Part shown: positions 52,115-61,115 of the stretch, piece by piece | Numbering within the stretch: position 1 is the stretch's first letter | Layout of the letters: the number at the start of each line of letters is the position of its first letter | Source: Thermus brockianus | Lineage (GTDB): Bacteria > Deinococcota > Deinococci > Deinococcales > Thermaceae | DNA length: 64,000 nucleotides | Direction: 5' to 3' | Assembly (NCBI RefSeq): GCF_021462505.1 | Contig: NZ_JAKEDV010000003.1 | Span: 258,088 to 322,087, forward strand | Notes under the pieces: model-generated | The model's database searches: none | What the model was told of the DNA's origin: nothing | The model's input: the letters and a program-made list of their open reading frames with translations, nothing else | Position numbers and translations under genes: made by a program

Positions 52115-53229
52115 CCGTTACCTCCCGTGGGGTTCGAAGGCGTAGGAGGCATAGGCGCATTCTGAGGATAAGGAGAAGGGACAGCGTTAGGCGCGGGAGA
52201 GGAAGAAGAAGTCTCTGAAGGCTGGGAAGACACGGCGTTCATCCCTTCTTGCTGGGGAATGGTGACGACCATCATCCCGGCGCCAGGGTAGTTCAGGTAG
52301 AGCATCCCCCCAGGGAGCCCAAGAGAAGTTCCCGTGGCCTGGGGAGTGCTGGCCGCCTCTGGAGGTGTGTTTCCCGGAGAGGGCGAGGTAGGTGAGGTGG
52401 AAGTAGTCACAGGCATCCCAGGGTCAGCGTAAATCACCATGGGAGGAGGGAGGTTCCCTGTCTGCCCCGCGCTCATTGCGGCGTAGGAGGTGTCCGGAGG
52501 AGAAGGTAGAGTTCCCCCGGAATACACCGGAGTTGGAGGAGGGGGAAGAGTTCCGGGGGCTGTGGGAGTTCCGGTTCCGGTGGGGGGGACTTCATTTCCG
52601 GTCCCGCTTCCACTAAGGGAGGCTCCATTCCCACTTCCGGTGGTCCCCGCTTCCCCGGAGGTAGAGTTCAGCATGTCGGCGAGGCCCTTTTCAGCCAATC
52701 CGGGTTGTGTTTGGGTGTTCGCTGTGCTGTTTGCGATATTTCCCGTGGCTTCTGTCTTGCCTTCGGAGGCAGAGACGGCCATTTGGGTTTCGTTCACGGG
52801 AATACCCTTGACGACCCCACCCCCTGTGGCTTCTTTTTTGGGGCTTGTCCCCACGAAGAAAGCGAACATAAACAAACCACCGACGAGGACAAAGGCGAGT
52901 AAGCCGATTTTTCTCTTGTCAGGAACCGCTTTCCCCCTGTGTTCCCTGGTGAATAAGCGGGTCCATAAAGACTTGATAGCGTCCCGCCTTTTCGCCCGCT
53001 GGATCTCTGTCTCCAGGGCTTTGGTAATCCCCCCACCGAGAAGCAGGGCGGCGCGGTAGTCCTCGGGGTTTTCCTCCTTCAACCGCTTCAAAAACTCCGA
53101 CCACTCCCTTGTGCCCGGGTCAGGCATCTCCGGGTACTTCTCCCTAAGTTCCGCAAGAACCTTTTCCCGGTCTACTCCTTTGTAGCGCTCCACGGTATAA
53201 AAGGTAGCAGATTTTGGGGGGGTTGACAA
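52108..53229 (-). CDS. VirB10-like inner half (cytoplasmic domain, one TM, Pro/Ser/Thr linker)
   Basis: 373 residues. A helical cytoplasmic domain (about 1-106) is followed by one membrane helix (KIGLLAFVLVGGLFMFAFFV, 108-127) and then about 240 residues of Ser/Thr/Pro/Gly-rich periplasmic sequence (PTGTGTPTAPGTLPPPPTPV). This is the N-terminal layout of VirB10/TrbI without the barrel domain, which is encoded by the following gene. Start codon TTG at 53229 lies in the -35 of the divergent promoter; a GTG further in (VERYKGVDRE) is an alternative. It is divergent from the VirB2 pilin gene. Confidence 0.65.
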   Translation of the reverse strand: MSTPPKSATFYTVERYKGVDREKVLAELREKYPEMPDPGTREWSEFLKRLKEENPEDYRAALLLGGGITKALETEIQRAKRRDAIKSLWTRLFTREHRGKAVPDKRKIGLLAFVLVGGLFMFAFFVGTSPKKEATGGGVVKGIPVNETQMAVSASEGKTEATGNIANSTANTQTQPGLAEKGLADMLNSTSGEAGTTGSGNGASLSGSGTGNEVPPTGTGTPTAPGTLPPPPTPVYSGGTLPSPPDTSYAAMSAGQTGNLPPPMVIYADPGMPVTTSTSPTSPSPGNTPPEAASTPQATGTSLGLPGGMLYLNYPGAGMMVVTIPQQEGMNAVSSQPSETSSSSPAPNAVPSPYPQNAPMPPTPSNPTGGNGW

Positions 53230-53251
53230 CCCAAGGGGAAAGTTTTAGAAA
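53223..53251 (+). promoter_or_regulatory. Promoter of the VirB2-VirB6/VirD4 operon
   Basis: TTGACA (53223-53228), 17-bp spacer, TAGAAA (53246-53251), then AGGAGGTGACAG before the GTG of the pilin gene at 53271. The -35 is consensus. The TTG start of the divergent VirB10-like gene overlaps it. Confidence 0.7.
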
Positions 53252-53270
53252 AGATGGTAGGAGGTGACAG

Positions 53271-53621
53271 GTGGAGCGGATTAAGGCTTACCTCCGGGTG
53301 GTGCGGCGGAACCCTCAGGCGGCGGTGGTTTTGGCGTTGGCGGCTGGGCAGTTGGCTCTGGCTGGTGGTGGAGGGGCGGCTAACCCTCTTGCTGGGCCCA
53401 TGACCCGTATCCAGAACATCATCTGTGCGGTCGTGGAAACCCTGACCGGGCCGTTTGGTGCCGCTCTGGCGATCATCATGCTGGGGCTGGGGTTTGCGGG
53501 GCTGATCATTGGCAACCGCAACTCCATGGGACTCATCATCACGGCCATCGCGGGTGGGGCTTTACTCTTGGCCGCCAAGACCTTGGGCAACGCCATTCTG
53601 GGGTCAACGGGTTGCGCTTGA
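53271..53621 (+). CDS. virB2: VirB2/TrbC-type pilin
   Basis: 116 residues. A long signal-like N-terminus (to about 30, VVLALAAGQLALAGGGGAA) is followed by two hydrophobic segments: IQNIICAVVETLTGPFGAAL with AIIMLGLGFAGLIIG, and GLIITAIAGGALLLAAKTLG. Length and two-helix layout are those of VirB2/TrbC major pilins. Two Cys (IICAV and the final TGCA). Start GTG with a strong AGGAGG. A terminator-like hairpin follows the gene, so the pilin may be made in excess over the downstream genes. Confidence 0.85.
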   Translation: MERIKAYLRVVRRNPQAAVVLALAAGQLALAGGGGAANPLAGPMTRIQNIICAVVETLTGPFGAALAIIMLGLGFAGLIIGNRNSMGLIITAIAGGALLLAAKTLGNAILGSTGCA

Positions 53622-53639
53622 GATGACCAACGTGAGCTG

Positions 53640-53671
53640 AGGGGGAAGCGGGGTAGCTGTCCCCCTATTTT
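53640..53671 (+). terminator. Leaky terminator after the pilin gene
   Basis: AGGGGGA (53640-53646) / TCCCCCT (53660-53666), extended by AGC/GCT with one bulged base, followed by ATTTTTAC. It sits between pilin and VirB3 in one transcription direction, so partial readthrough is expected. Confidence 0.65.
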
Positions 53672-53678
53672 TACTCTC

Positions 53679-54059
53679 ATGCGAAGGGTCCCACGGTTAG
53701 ACACCGCGCTGACCATCTTTGGTATGCCTGTGGGAGCGGTGGTGAGTGCGCTCCTAGGGGGTCTGCTGTCGTTGCAGGTCATGCAGGTCTTGGTGAGCAA
53801 CCTCTGGTTGCGGGGGTTGCTTTCGCTTTTGGCCGTAGTAGCGGTTTATCGGTTGAGCCTCTGGGTAAGTGACCGCTATGGCAACGGAGCGGGGATGAGG
53901 TTTCTTCGCTTTATCACGCGGGGCGACGTGTACGAGGTTCGGCCTCCTGAGAAGGAGGTACCACTAACGCTTTCCCGAGCGGGTTTGCCGGAACCTGAGG
54001 AAGAGGGGGTGAGCGAGGATGAGCGTGTTTGGGATCAAGACTTTGCCCTTAGCCGATGA
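53679..54059 (+). CDS. virB3: VirB3-type inner-membrane protein
   Basis: 126 residues with two close membrane helices (about 12-31 and 42-62), beginning LDTALTIFGMPVGAVVSALL, as in VirB3/TrbD proteins. The soluble C-terminus includes GNGAGMRFLRFITRGDVYEV. It lies directly upstream of virB4 and overlaps it by 41 bp, the normal VirB3-VirB4 arrangement. No fusion with VirB4. Confidence 0.8.
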   Translation: MRRVPRLDTALTIFGMPVGAVVSALLGGLLSLQVMQVLVSNLWLRGLLSLLAVVAVYRLSLWVSDRYGNGAGMRFLRFITRGDVYEVRPPEKEVPLTLSRAGLPEPEEEGVSEDERVWDQDFALSR

Positions 54060-56481
54060 GCTTCCCCAATGGGAGCTAGAGGGGGGAGTCGTCTTCACCC
54101 GGGATGGGAAGATGGAGGTAGGCTTTGAGCTTCAACTTCCTCAGATGCTTCTCTTTTCTGACTCCGACCTGGAGGACTTCCACCGGGGGTTTTCGTACTT
54201 TCTTCGGCTAGCGGTGCCGGAGGGAGAAAGGTTCCGGCTCTTTGTGGAGGTCAGGCAGGAGGCGGAGAGCTACCTGGAGAGCATTCGGCGGGAGCGGGGA
54301 AGCTATGTTCACCCTCTTGGGGAGCTCTTCTTTGACGCTCGTATGAAGATGTTTGAAGACCTGGCCCGCCGTGGAGTGCTCCGCACCTGGCGGTACTACG
54401 GGTTTCTCACCCTGACTCCTCCCCGGGGAAAGGTGCGGGGAATGTTCTCCGAGCGGGAGTATGAGGAGGCCATGGCGCTGGCCCGGGCCGTTCGGGAGGA
54501 GTTCGGGGTTCAGTTGAGGAGCATCGGGATCAAAGCGGTACCAGCGGATGACCAGCGCCTTTTTGAGACCATGTGGCGCTGGTTTAACCCGGACAAGCCG
54601 GCTCCCCGGTATCTCCCTCCCGGGGAACGTCCCCCTTACGGAACGCCGGACTACGAGGGGCTTACGGCCCAGCTGGGGAGAACAGACGTGGACAACGCTT
54701 ACTCCACCCGGATCCTTGTGGGGGACACTTGGATCTCGGGGATGGCGATGGGGGTAAGTCCGGACGTGACTTTTACGGGGTTCGTGGACAAGCTTCTTCG
54801 CATGGAAGGGGAGTTTTACCTTGTGGTGGACTGGTATCACCGGGAAACCGCGAGTGAGGTGCGGAAGCTTTCCACCACCTTGCGCACCGCTACGGCGATG
54901 ACCAAGTCCGACACCGTGGTCGACCCCGGGGTTTTCGTCAAAGCGGAGAACTACTCGGAGGCTTTGAAGCGGGTGCAGGGGGAGGGGAGGCAGATCTTCG
55001 ATGTAGGGGTGCACCTCATCTTTCTCTCCCGGAACGAGAGAGAGATGATCCGCAAGCTTCAGGAAGCTCGGGGGCATTTCGCCGAGCTTGGGGGAGTGCG
55101 AGGAATAGAGGTTCACGATTTCTTTGAAGCGTGGATTTCCGTGTCTCCGGGAAGCGGACGGGTGCCTTACTACAAGGCGAAGCTTTTGGAGGACAACGCG
55201 GCGGATTTCATGCCCACCTGGTTTCCTTGGCGGGGTTTAGAGAAGCCCGTGGCGGTCTATGAAGGACAGGGTGGGGTCACGGTGCAGATAGACCCCTTCG
55301 CCAAGGAGTTTCCGGCGAAGCACGGGATTGTGGTAGGGGGAAGCGGGCGAGGGAAGTCTTTCTTCGTCCAGTCTTTCCTCAACCAGCTCGCCCTTCGAGG
55401 CGTAGAGGTCGTCATCGTAGACCGGGGGTTCAACTACGTGGCCCTGGTGGAGCTTTTAGGGGGGAGCGTTGTGGTGGTGGACCCCGTGGAGGGTACGAGC
55501 ATCAATCCCTTTGAGCTTCGGGAGGGGGAACTTCTTCCTTCGGAGGAAAAGAAGGACCTCATCCGGGCTCTTTTCCGGGCCATGGTACCGCCTCCTTCGA
55601 ACGAGCAGGAGGCCGCCATCGAGGAGGCGATCTTCATGGCGGCGGTGGAGCAGACCTACTTGATGCAACAGCAGGAGGACGAGCGGGGGAACCGCTACCT
55701 CGAGCCTTTCACCCTGTCCACCGTGGTCAGAAAGCTTCGGAACATGGAGCAGGTGAACGGGAAGCCCATGGGGCCGAAGGAAAAAGAGATTGCCCAACGC
55801 CTCGCTTACGCCCTGGACAACTGGACCGGAGACTCGGTGTATGGGCGTTTTGTGGACCGCCCCTCTAACGTGGACTTGGAGGCTCAGGTGGTCTACTTTG
55901 AAACCGGCAAGCTTGGGACGGACGGCCCCCTGACCCAGGTAGGGCTTCTTTTGATTTCGGATTTGGTGTGGCGGAAGATCACGAAGAAGCCTGGGCCGAA
56001 GATGGTGGTCTTGGACGAGGCCTGGGCGCTTCTGAAGACGCGGTACGGAGCGGCGGTGGTGGAAAACCTGTACCGCCGGAGCCGAACCTTCGGTGCGGCG
56101 GTGTATGCCGTCACCCAGTCCTTGCAGGACTTCGTGACGGGGTACTCCCAGGGAATTTTGGAAAACACCTACTACCACTACCTCTTGCCCTCTCCCGGGC
56201 AGGAGGAGCACGTGAAGAAGCTTTTCGGGATACCGGACCGGGCGATAGAGAAGGTTTACAAGAAGCTTGAGTTTAAGCCCGGGGAGTATTCCGAAGTCTT
56301 GGTAGTCCTTCGGGCCGGGACGGGCCTTGTGGGAGGCGTGGTACGCAACAGGGTCTCTCCCTTGGAGTATTGGGCGTACACCACGAACCCGGAGGACAAG
56401 GAGAAGCGCCGGAGGGCGGTGGAGAAGTACGGGAACCTTCGGGACGCTTTGGTAGCCCTCGCTAAAGGGGAGGTGGTGTGA
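54019..56481 (+). CDS. virB4: VirB4-type conjugation ATPase
   Basis: 820 residues. Walker A GIVVGGSGRGKSFFVQSFLN (about 438-457, with Arg-Gly in place of the usual Ala-Gly) and Walker B KMVVLDEAWALLKTRYGAAV (about 663), followed by SRTFGAAVYAVTQSLQDF, the VirB4 sensor region. The N-terminal part (about 1-400) carries the VirB4-specific domain. It energises pilus assembly and substrate transfer from the inner membrane. ATG chosen inside virB3. Confidence 0.93.
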   Translation: MSVFGIKTLPLADELPQWELEGGVVFTRDGKMEVGFELQLPQMLLFSDSDLEDFHRGFSYFLRLAVPEGERFRLFVEVRQEAESYLESIRRERGSYVHPLGELFFDARMKMFEDLARRGVLRTWRYYGFLTLTPPRGKVRGMFSEREYEEAMALARAVREEFGVQLRSIGIKAVPADDQRLFETMWRWFNPDKPAPRYLPPGERPPYGTPDYEGLTAQLGRTDVDNAYSTRILVGDTWISGMAMGVSPDVTFTGFVDKLLRMEGEFYLVVDWYHRETASEVRKLSTTLRTATAMTKSDTVVDPGVFVKAENYSEALKRVQGEGRQIFDVGVHLIFLSRNEREMIRKLQEARGHFAELGGVRGIEVHDFFEAWISVSPGSGRVPYYKAKLLEDNAADFMPTWFPWRGLEKPVAVYEGQGGVTVQIDPFAKEFPAKHGIVVGGSGRGKSFFVQSFLNQLALRGVEVVIVDRGFNYVALVELLGGSVVVVDPVEGTSINPFELREGELLPSEEKKDLIRALFRAMVPPPSNEQEAAIEEAIFMAAVEQTYLMQQQEDERGNRYLEPFTLSTVVRKLRNMEQVNGKPMGPKEKEIAQRLAYALDNWTGDSVYGRFVDRPSNVDLEAQVVYFETGKLGTDGPLTQVGLLLISDLVWRKITKKPGPKMVVLDEAWALLKTRYGAAVVENLYRRSRTFGAAVYAVTQSLQDFVTGYSQGILENTYYHYLLPSPGQEEHVKKLFGIPDRAIEKVYKKLEFKPGEYSEVLVVLRAGTGLVGGVVRNRVSPLEYWAYTTNPEDKEKRRRAVEKYGNLRDALVALAKGEVV

Positions 56482-57554
56482 TGCGGCGTGGTGTAGGGGT
56501 TCTGTTGGTCTTTCTCTTGGCCTCCTTCGCTCCGGTGAAGGCCGGAGGGGGGGGTGGAGGGAACCCCTTTTGGAACACCCTGGATCAAGTGCTGAGGACA
56601 GGGTGTGGCTACACCTACACTTTCAACTTTGGGGGCAACTGGGAGTGGATCTGCTCCCTCAGCTCCATTTACAAAAACATCCGTTGGATTTTGGACAACA
56701 TAAACGAGTACGGACAGTCGATGGTCTTTGAGATGTTCACGGGGGTTCTCGAGGGAACAATGCAGTCTTTGGGGCTCGCGATCGGTCCTGAGGTGAACAA
56801 CTTTGCCCAAGAAATTGACGATGCGATCAGGACTGTGCGCATGGCACCGACTAAGCTCAGGCAGGCTATTGCCCGGGCCATGGTGGAGGACGCGAAGCAG
56901 AAGTACCTGAATAGCGGGAAGGACTTTCCCCAAGGTTCAGGGCAGAAGTCTTTAGCGGACAAGGAAGACTCCTCCCCCACGGTCTTGATAGGGAAGATCA
57001 CCGAGTTCCTTCGCAACCTGAAGAGAGGACTAGCCGTAGGGGGGTTCACCTCGGGGCTTGCGGAGGCGAACCAGAAGTTTGAGGACAGCAAGAGGGCTCT
57101 AGAGGAGGGGACTCAGCTGGCGACTAAAATGCTGACTCCGAGGGAAGCCGAGGCCGCCACCGGGGGTGTGGTGAAAAAGGGCGTAGCGGACGACCTGATC
57201 GACCGGGCCAAGAGTGCGGCTTCTAGCCGGGAGGTCTTGGAGCTTGCTGTGGAGGGGATAGCAAACCTCTTGAAGCTTGAGGCGGCCATGAATATCGCCA
57301 CCGCCAGCCAGATCAACCAGCAACTCCAGGCCCAGCTCCTCTCTAACAGCGGGCTTACCGCCCTGTACGATGTGCTCGCGGAACAAGCAGAACAGGAAGC
57401 GGGAGACGCGGAAGCCGCGCTTCAGGTGGCGGCGATGGCCGTGGACGATGTGGTCCGTGACAGCGTGCGGGAATACGACCAGATGAGCCAAGTCTTCGAT
57501 TCCCTTTCTACCATGGTAGACAACGTGCCAAACCTCGGGGATTATATTGAGTAG
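56481..57554 (+). CDS. VirB5/TrbJ-like secreted protein
   Basis: 357 residues from the ATG at 56481 (an in-frame GTG precedes it), signal peptide MRRGVGVLLVFLLASFAPVK. Mostly helical, with coiled-coil stretches (LAEANQKFEDSKRALEEGTQ; SQINQQLQAQLLSNSGLTAL) as in VirB5/TrbJ minor pilins, and a two-Cys N-terminal segment (TGCGYTYTFNFG, WICSLSSIYKNI). Position after virB4 fits VirB5. The C-terminal helix QMSQVFDSLSTMVDNVPNLG is also TrbJ-like. Assignment is by layout, not by a motif. Confidence 0.68.
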   Translation: MRRGVGVLLVFLLASFAPVKAGGGGGGNPFWNTLDQVLRTGCGYTYTFNFGGNWEWICSLSSIYKNIRWILDNINEYGQSMVFEMFTGVLEGTMQSLGLAIGPEVNNFAQEIDDAIRTVRMAPTKLRQAIARAMVEDAKQKYLNSGKDFPQGSGQKSLADKEDSSPTVLIGKITEFLRNLKRGLAVGGFTSGLAEANQKFEDSKRALEEGTQLATKMLTPREAEAATGGVVKKGVADDLIDRAKSAASSREVLELAVEGIANLLKLEAAMNIATASQINQQLQAQLLSNSGLTALYDVLAEQAEQEAGDAEAALQVAAMAVDDVVRDSVREYDQMSQVFDSLSTMVDNVPNLGDYIE

Positions 57555-57567
57555 GAGGTGAGAGCTC

Positions 57568-58716
57568 GTGATCCCCGGGTTACCGGACTACAGCTACTTT
57601 GTGAGCCAGGTGGTGCAGACGGCCCACTCTGTGGGGCTGATGGGGTGGTTTTGGGGGATATCCTGGGCGCTTCTGTTGCTCGCCTTTGTGTTTTCCGTAG
57701 CCCAGCTCCTCATGGGGAACAGGTTGGGTTTTCAGCTGGGGCTAGTTCGGGTCATGGTGGCCTTGGCTCTGCTGACGATCCTTAGCCGTCCCGAGGGAGC
57801 AGTAGCGAGGGCGCAGTTGCTCACCCTTTGGAGTGACGCTCACAAGTTCGTGGCCGGGAGGACGGTTCAGCCCATCGCCAACGATTTCTCCAACTGGATG
57901 GTCAACATCAGGGACGCGACCAAGGGAGCCTTAGAGGGGCTTGGCCTTATGGCGATTGGTGGGACGGCGGTAGGGGTTGCTGGGAAGATGGGGATCAAGG
58001 GAGCTAAGGCCGTCTTGGACTATGCCACGGAGTTGCGAGGGAAGCTGGGGTCAGCCACAAAGGGAGTGGGAGTTACGGGGGCGTTTCAGCGGACGGCCAC
58101 CGTGGGGAGGTACATGGGGTGGGGGGTTATGTTCCTAGTCGTACCGTATATCGCGGCCATGGTCCTTTCCGGGCTCATGGCGTACTTTGGGATAGCCCTG
58201 ATGCCTCTTGGAGTGGGGCTTTTAGCGGTAGGGAATAACCGTCTTCTGGCCGCTACCTTTTCCCTTTACCTCAGCGGGGTTGTTCTTGGGGTGATCGCTC
58301 CCATGGTGTTTGCGGCAAGTGTGAGGACGGCGGGACAGATCACCTACGCCCAGGTCTACCGACAGCTCCAGGAAGCGCAAAACCTCGCAGTTCAAGCCGC
58401 GAACGAATTTGCCGTTCGGTCTCAGGAGATGCGTGTTGCGGCAGAGCAGTATGCCGCCGAGATGACGAAGACCGACCCCAACAAGAGCAAGTGGCAAACG
58501 TTCGTTGACTCCATTGGGGACAAGCTAGCCCAAGCTCGGCAATGGGTGAGCGACAAGGTGAAGATCGTGACTCAACCGATTGACGCGCTGGCCGGGCGGA
58601 TCGCCGGGTTTCTCGTGACTTCCGTGATCTCCCTGCTCGTCTGGATTATCAGCTTCGGGTCTTTGATCTACGCTTCCAGCCGGGTGATGAACGCGTTCGC
58701 GGGGATTAGGCTGTGA
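57568..58716 (+). CDS. VirB6/TrbL-type membrane protein
   Basis: 382 residues with about six or seven membrane helices (WFWGISWALLLLAFVFSVAQ; FSLYLSGVVLGVIAPMVFAA; VTSVISLLVWIISFGSLIYA) and an amphipathic loop between them. Layout and position correspond to VirB6/TrbL, the polytopic core of the inner-membrane complex. GTG start, and the stop overlaps the virD4 start (GTGA). Sequence identity to known VirB6 is low by eye. Confidence 0.75.
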   Translation: MIPGLPDYSYFVSQVVQTAHSVGLMGWFWGISWALLLLAFVFSVAQLLMGNRLGFQLGLVRVMVALALLTILSRPEGAVARAQLLTLWSDAHKFVAGRTVQPIANDFSNWMVNIRDATKGALEGLGLMAIGGTAVGVAGKMGIKGAKAVLDYATELRGKLGSATKGVGVTGAFQRTATVGRYMGWGVMFLVVPYIAAMVLSGLMAYFGIALMPLGVGLLAVGNNRLLAATFSLYLSGVVLGVIAPMVFAASVRTAGQITYAQVYRQLQEAQNLAVQAANEFAVRSQEMRVAAEQYAAEMTKTDPNKSKWQTFVDSIGDKLAQARQWVSDKVKIVTQPIDALAGRIAGFLVTSVISLLVWIISFGSLIYASSRVMNAFAGIRL

Positions 58717-61115
58717 ACGGGGTTCAAGACCGCAAGAAGTGGGTAGCCTTATTCCTGGTCAGCGTGGTTCTGATGCTAGCCGGGATAGGTTACGGGGTCT
58801 ACGGCATTTTCGCGGGGTTTGGGCGCATCGTGGGGGAAATGGGGCGGTCCGGGGTAAGTGTTCTCGGGTGCTTGCAGAACCGTGAGTGCACCCGGTGGTT
58901 CAACGAGCGCCTGGCCCAGGAGTTCAACTACGACTTTGTATACTGGCTTCTTCCCCTGATGCCCCTGGCCGCCCTCGCTCGAGTGCGGATGAACGAGAAG
59001 CCGAGGAAGGCCCCGGGCGCGTCCCGGTACGCCACAGCCCAAGACGTGCGCGCTTACCTCGAAGGGGAGCGAAGCGGGTGGCTTGGGATCTTCCAGGGGA
59101 AACCCCTTCGCTATCCGAAGGAGTTGCGTTTCGGCCACACTCTCGTCCTCGGGCAACCGGGGGCGGGGAAGACGAGCCGCTTCTACGAGCCCAACCTCCT
59201 CATGGATGCTTTGGACGGGAACAGCGTGGTGGTGGTGGACCTGAAGTGGCCGAACCTTCAGGGTTTCCCCCGCTTCCTTCCCCTTTTGGAGACCACGGGG
59301 CACCGCATTGAGCTATTCCTTCCCTACGAGCCGGGGACAAAGAAGCTACCTCTGCTCCGGGACGCTTCGGATCCTCTGGTGGCGATGGAGATCGCGGAGG
59401 GGATTATCCCCGTGGACCAACGGGCTACAGCCATGACCTACTACAAGGACCAAGAGCGAGCTATTCTTGCCACCCTGATTCGCCTCGAGGCGACCATCGG
59501 GGCCGGGTCCATGGGGCGGTTGGTGAGGCTCTTGAAGCAGGGGCCGAAGGCGGTGAAGGAGTTCGTGGACGAGCTGGGCGACCAGAGGGCGAAGGAGGAG
59601 ATGGGGTTTTTCTACGAGCTTACCCCCAACCAGCAGACGGGGTTGGTGGCGGGGCTGGTGGGTAAACTTCAGCCCTTTGACGACCCGAGGTTGGAGCGGG
59701 CTACGAGTCGTGGGTTGCCTCACGAGGAGATTGACGTGGCTGAGGTGGCCCGCACTCCGACCTTTCTCTACATCGGCATCCCTCAGGACCAGCTGATGGA
59801 GGGGGTGGGGCAGGTCTTTCTGCAGATGGTGGTGCGGTACATCAACCGGACGCTTCTGCGGGAGGCGAGGCACCACGGGGGGAGGTGTCCTGTCCCGGTG
59901 ATTATCTACATGGACGAGTGGGCAAACCTGGGTTACCTCCCCGGTATGGACGTGATGCTCGCCACGGTGCGGGAACGGCGCATCGCCTATATCCTGACCC
60001 TGCAGAACCTCAACCAGGGGATCAAGGACTACGGTGAGGCGGAGTTCAAGGCCATCGTGAACAACCTGAACCATTGGGTGCTCTTTCCCCAAGCGGTGTC
60101 CTTGGACGACAGGAAATACATCGCGGAGTTTCTGGGTGAAACCACGGCTTACGAGAAGACCGTAGCCCACGGGTGGAAGGGGGTAGTTCCCATTTTTGAT
60201 CCAAGGCTTCAGGTGGCAGAGAAGGAGGTGGCCCGGCTACTCCTCTCTCCGGTGGAGATGAACTCCTTTGGGGAGGGGGAGGCGTTGGTCCTCGGTCCTC
60301 GTCTGTACCCTCTGCGCACCTGGTTGCCTCGGTTGGACGAACCTACCATTGGCGGGTACAGAAATCCTCTGTACGCCTACGGAAAACACCTTCAGAAGCT
60401 TCGGGAGTCCCCGGACGAGGTGATCGCCGCCGTGGAGAGGCACCTGCTTCCCCAGGAGGAGGGAAGCGAGGGAGTTCCCCATGTGCCCGAGGTGCGCTTC
60501 CGGGATTGGGTGAAGGCGGTGGTGGACGGGGAGTATCCGGTGCGCCTCTTCCGGGATCCGAAGACTCTTGCTCTCACGAAGGTCCATGTGGACAGGGAGG
60601 CTTTACCGGAACCTTTAGCGACACCCGCCTTTCTTCACGAGTGGAGGAGGAACGGGTGGGCGCGGTTTGAGAAGAACGACAAGGCCATCGCCATCACCCT
60701 GAAGGGCCTCGAGGTTCTCTCTGCCGAGGAGAAGCTTCGCCTGGAAAAGCTCGGGTTGGCCTGGCGGATGGCGGAGTGGGCCAAGGAAAACCAGCGGGTC
60801 ATTGCCGGGCTCGGGGAGGAGGTGACGACCCCCATGGCCTACTTCGAGAAGGCCGCCTTGGTGGTCCCCGAAATGGCCCTCAAGGACATCTTTGGCGAGG
60901 AGCTTCCCAGGGTGAGGGAGCTTCTGCAACCTCAGCGCACCCGGCGCAAAGGGGTGGAATCGGTGAAGCTACCCGCCGTGGTAGAATATCTGTGGGATAG
61001 TAAGGTTCCTCAACCTGAAGAGGACAAATCCGCTGGAGATGGCAAGGGTAAGGGCAAGGAGCGTTCTAAGGGGTCTTCTAGTGGGGGCAGTCCTGTGGAC
61101 TGGCTCTTTGAGTAA
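58713..61115 (+). CDS. virD4: VirD4/TraG-type coupling protein
   Basis: 800 residues. Two N-terminal membrane helices, then Walker A LGQPGAGKTSRFYEPNLLMD (about 146-155) and Walker B VIIYMDEWANLGYLPGMDVM (about 399), with YILTLQNLNQGIKDYGEAEF, the typical VirD4 motif region. The C-terminal part (about 620-800) adds a helical domain and an acidic Lys/Glu-rich tail. It couples the DNA-protein substrate to the secretion channel. GTG start overlapping the previous stop. Confidence 0.93.
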   Translation: MNGVQDRKKWVALFLVSVVLMLAGIGYGVYGIFAGFGRIVGEMGRSGVSVLGCLQNRECTRWFNERLAQEFNYDFVYWLLPLMPLAALARVRMNEKPRKAPGASRYATAQDVRAYLEGERSGWLGIFQGKPLRYPKELRFGHTLVLGQPGAGKTSRFYEPNLLMDALDGNSVVVVDLKWPNLQGFPRFLPLLETTGHRIELFLPYEPGTKKLPLLRDASDPLVAMEIAEGIIPVDQRATAMTYYKDQERAILATLIRLEATIGAGSMGRLVRLLKQGPKAVKEFVDELGDQRAKEEMGFFYELTPNQQTGLVAGLVGKLQPFDDPRLERATSRGLPHEEIDVAEVARTPTFLYIGIPQDQLMEGVGQVFLQMVVRYINRTLLREARHHGGRCPVPVIIYMDEWANLGYLPGMDVMLATVRERRIAYILTLQNLNQGIKDYGEAEFKAIVNNLNHWVLFPQAVSLDDRKYIAEFLGETTAYEKTVAHGWKGVVPIFDPRLQVAEKEVARLLLSPVEMNSFGEGEALVLGPRLYPLRTWLPRLDEPTIGGYRNPLYAYGKHLQKLRESPDEVIAAVERHLLPQEEGSEGVPHVPEVRFRDWVKAVVDGEYPVRLFRDPKTLALTKVHVDREALPEPLATPAFLHEWRRNGWARFEKNDKAIAITLKGLEVLSAEEKLRLEKLGLAWRMAEWAKENQRVIAGLGEEVTTPMAYFEKAALVVPEMALKDIFGEELPRVRELLQPQRTRRKGVESVKLPAVVEYLWDSKVPQPEEDKSAGDGKGKGKERSKGSSSGGSPVDWLFE

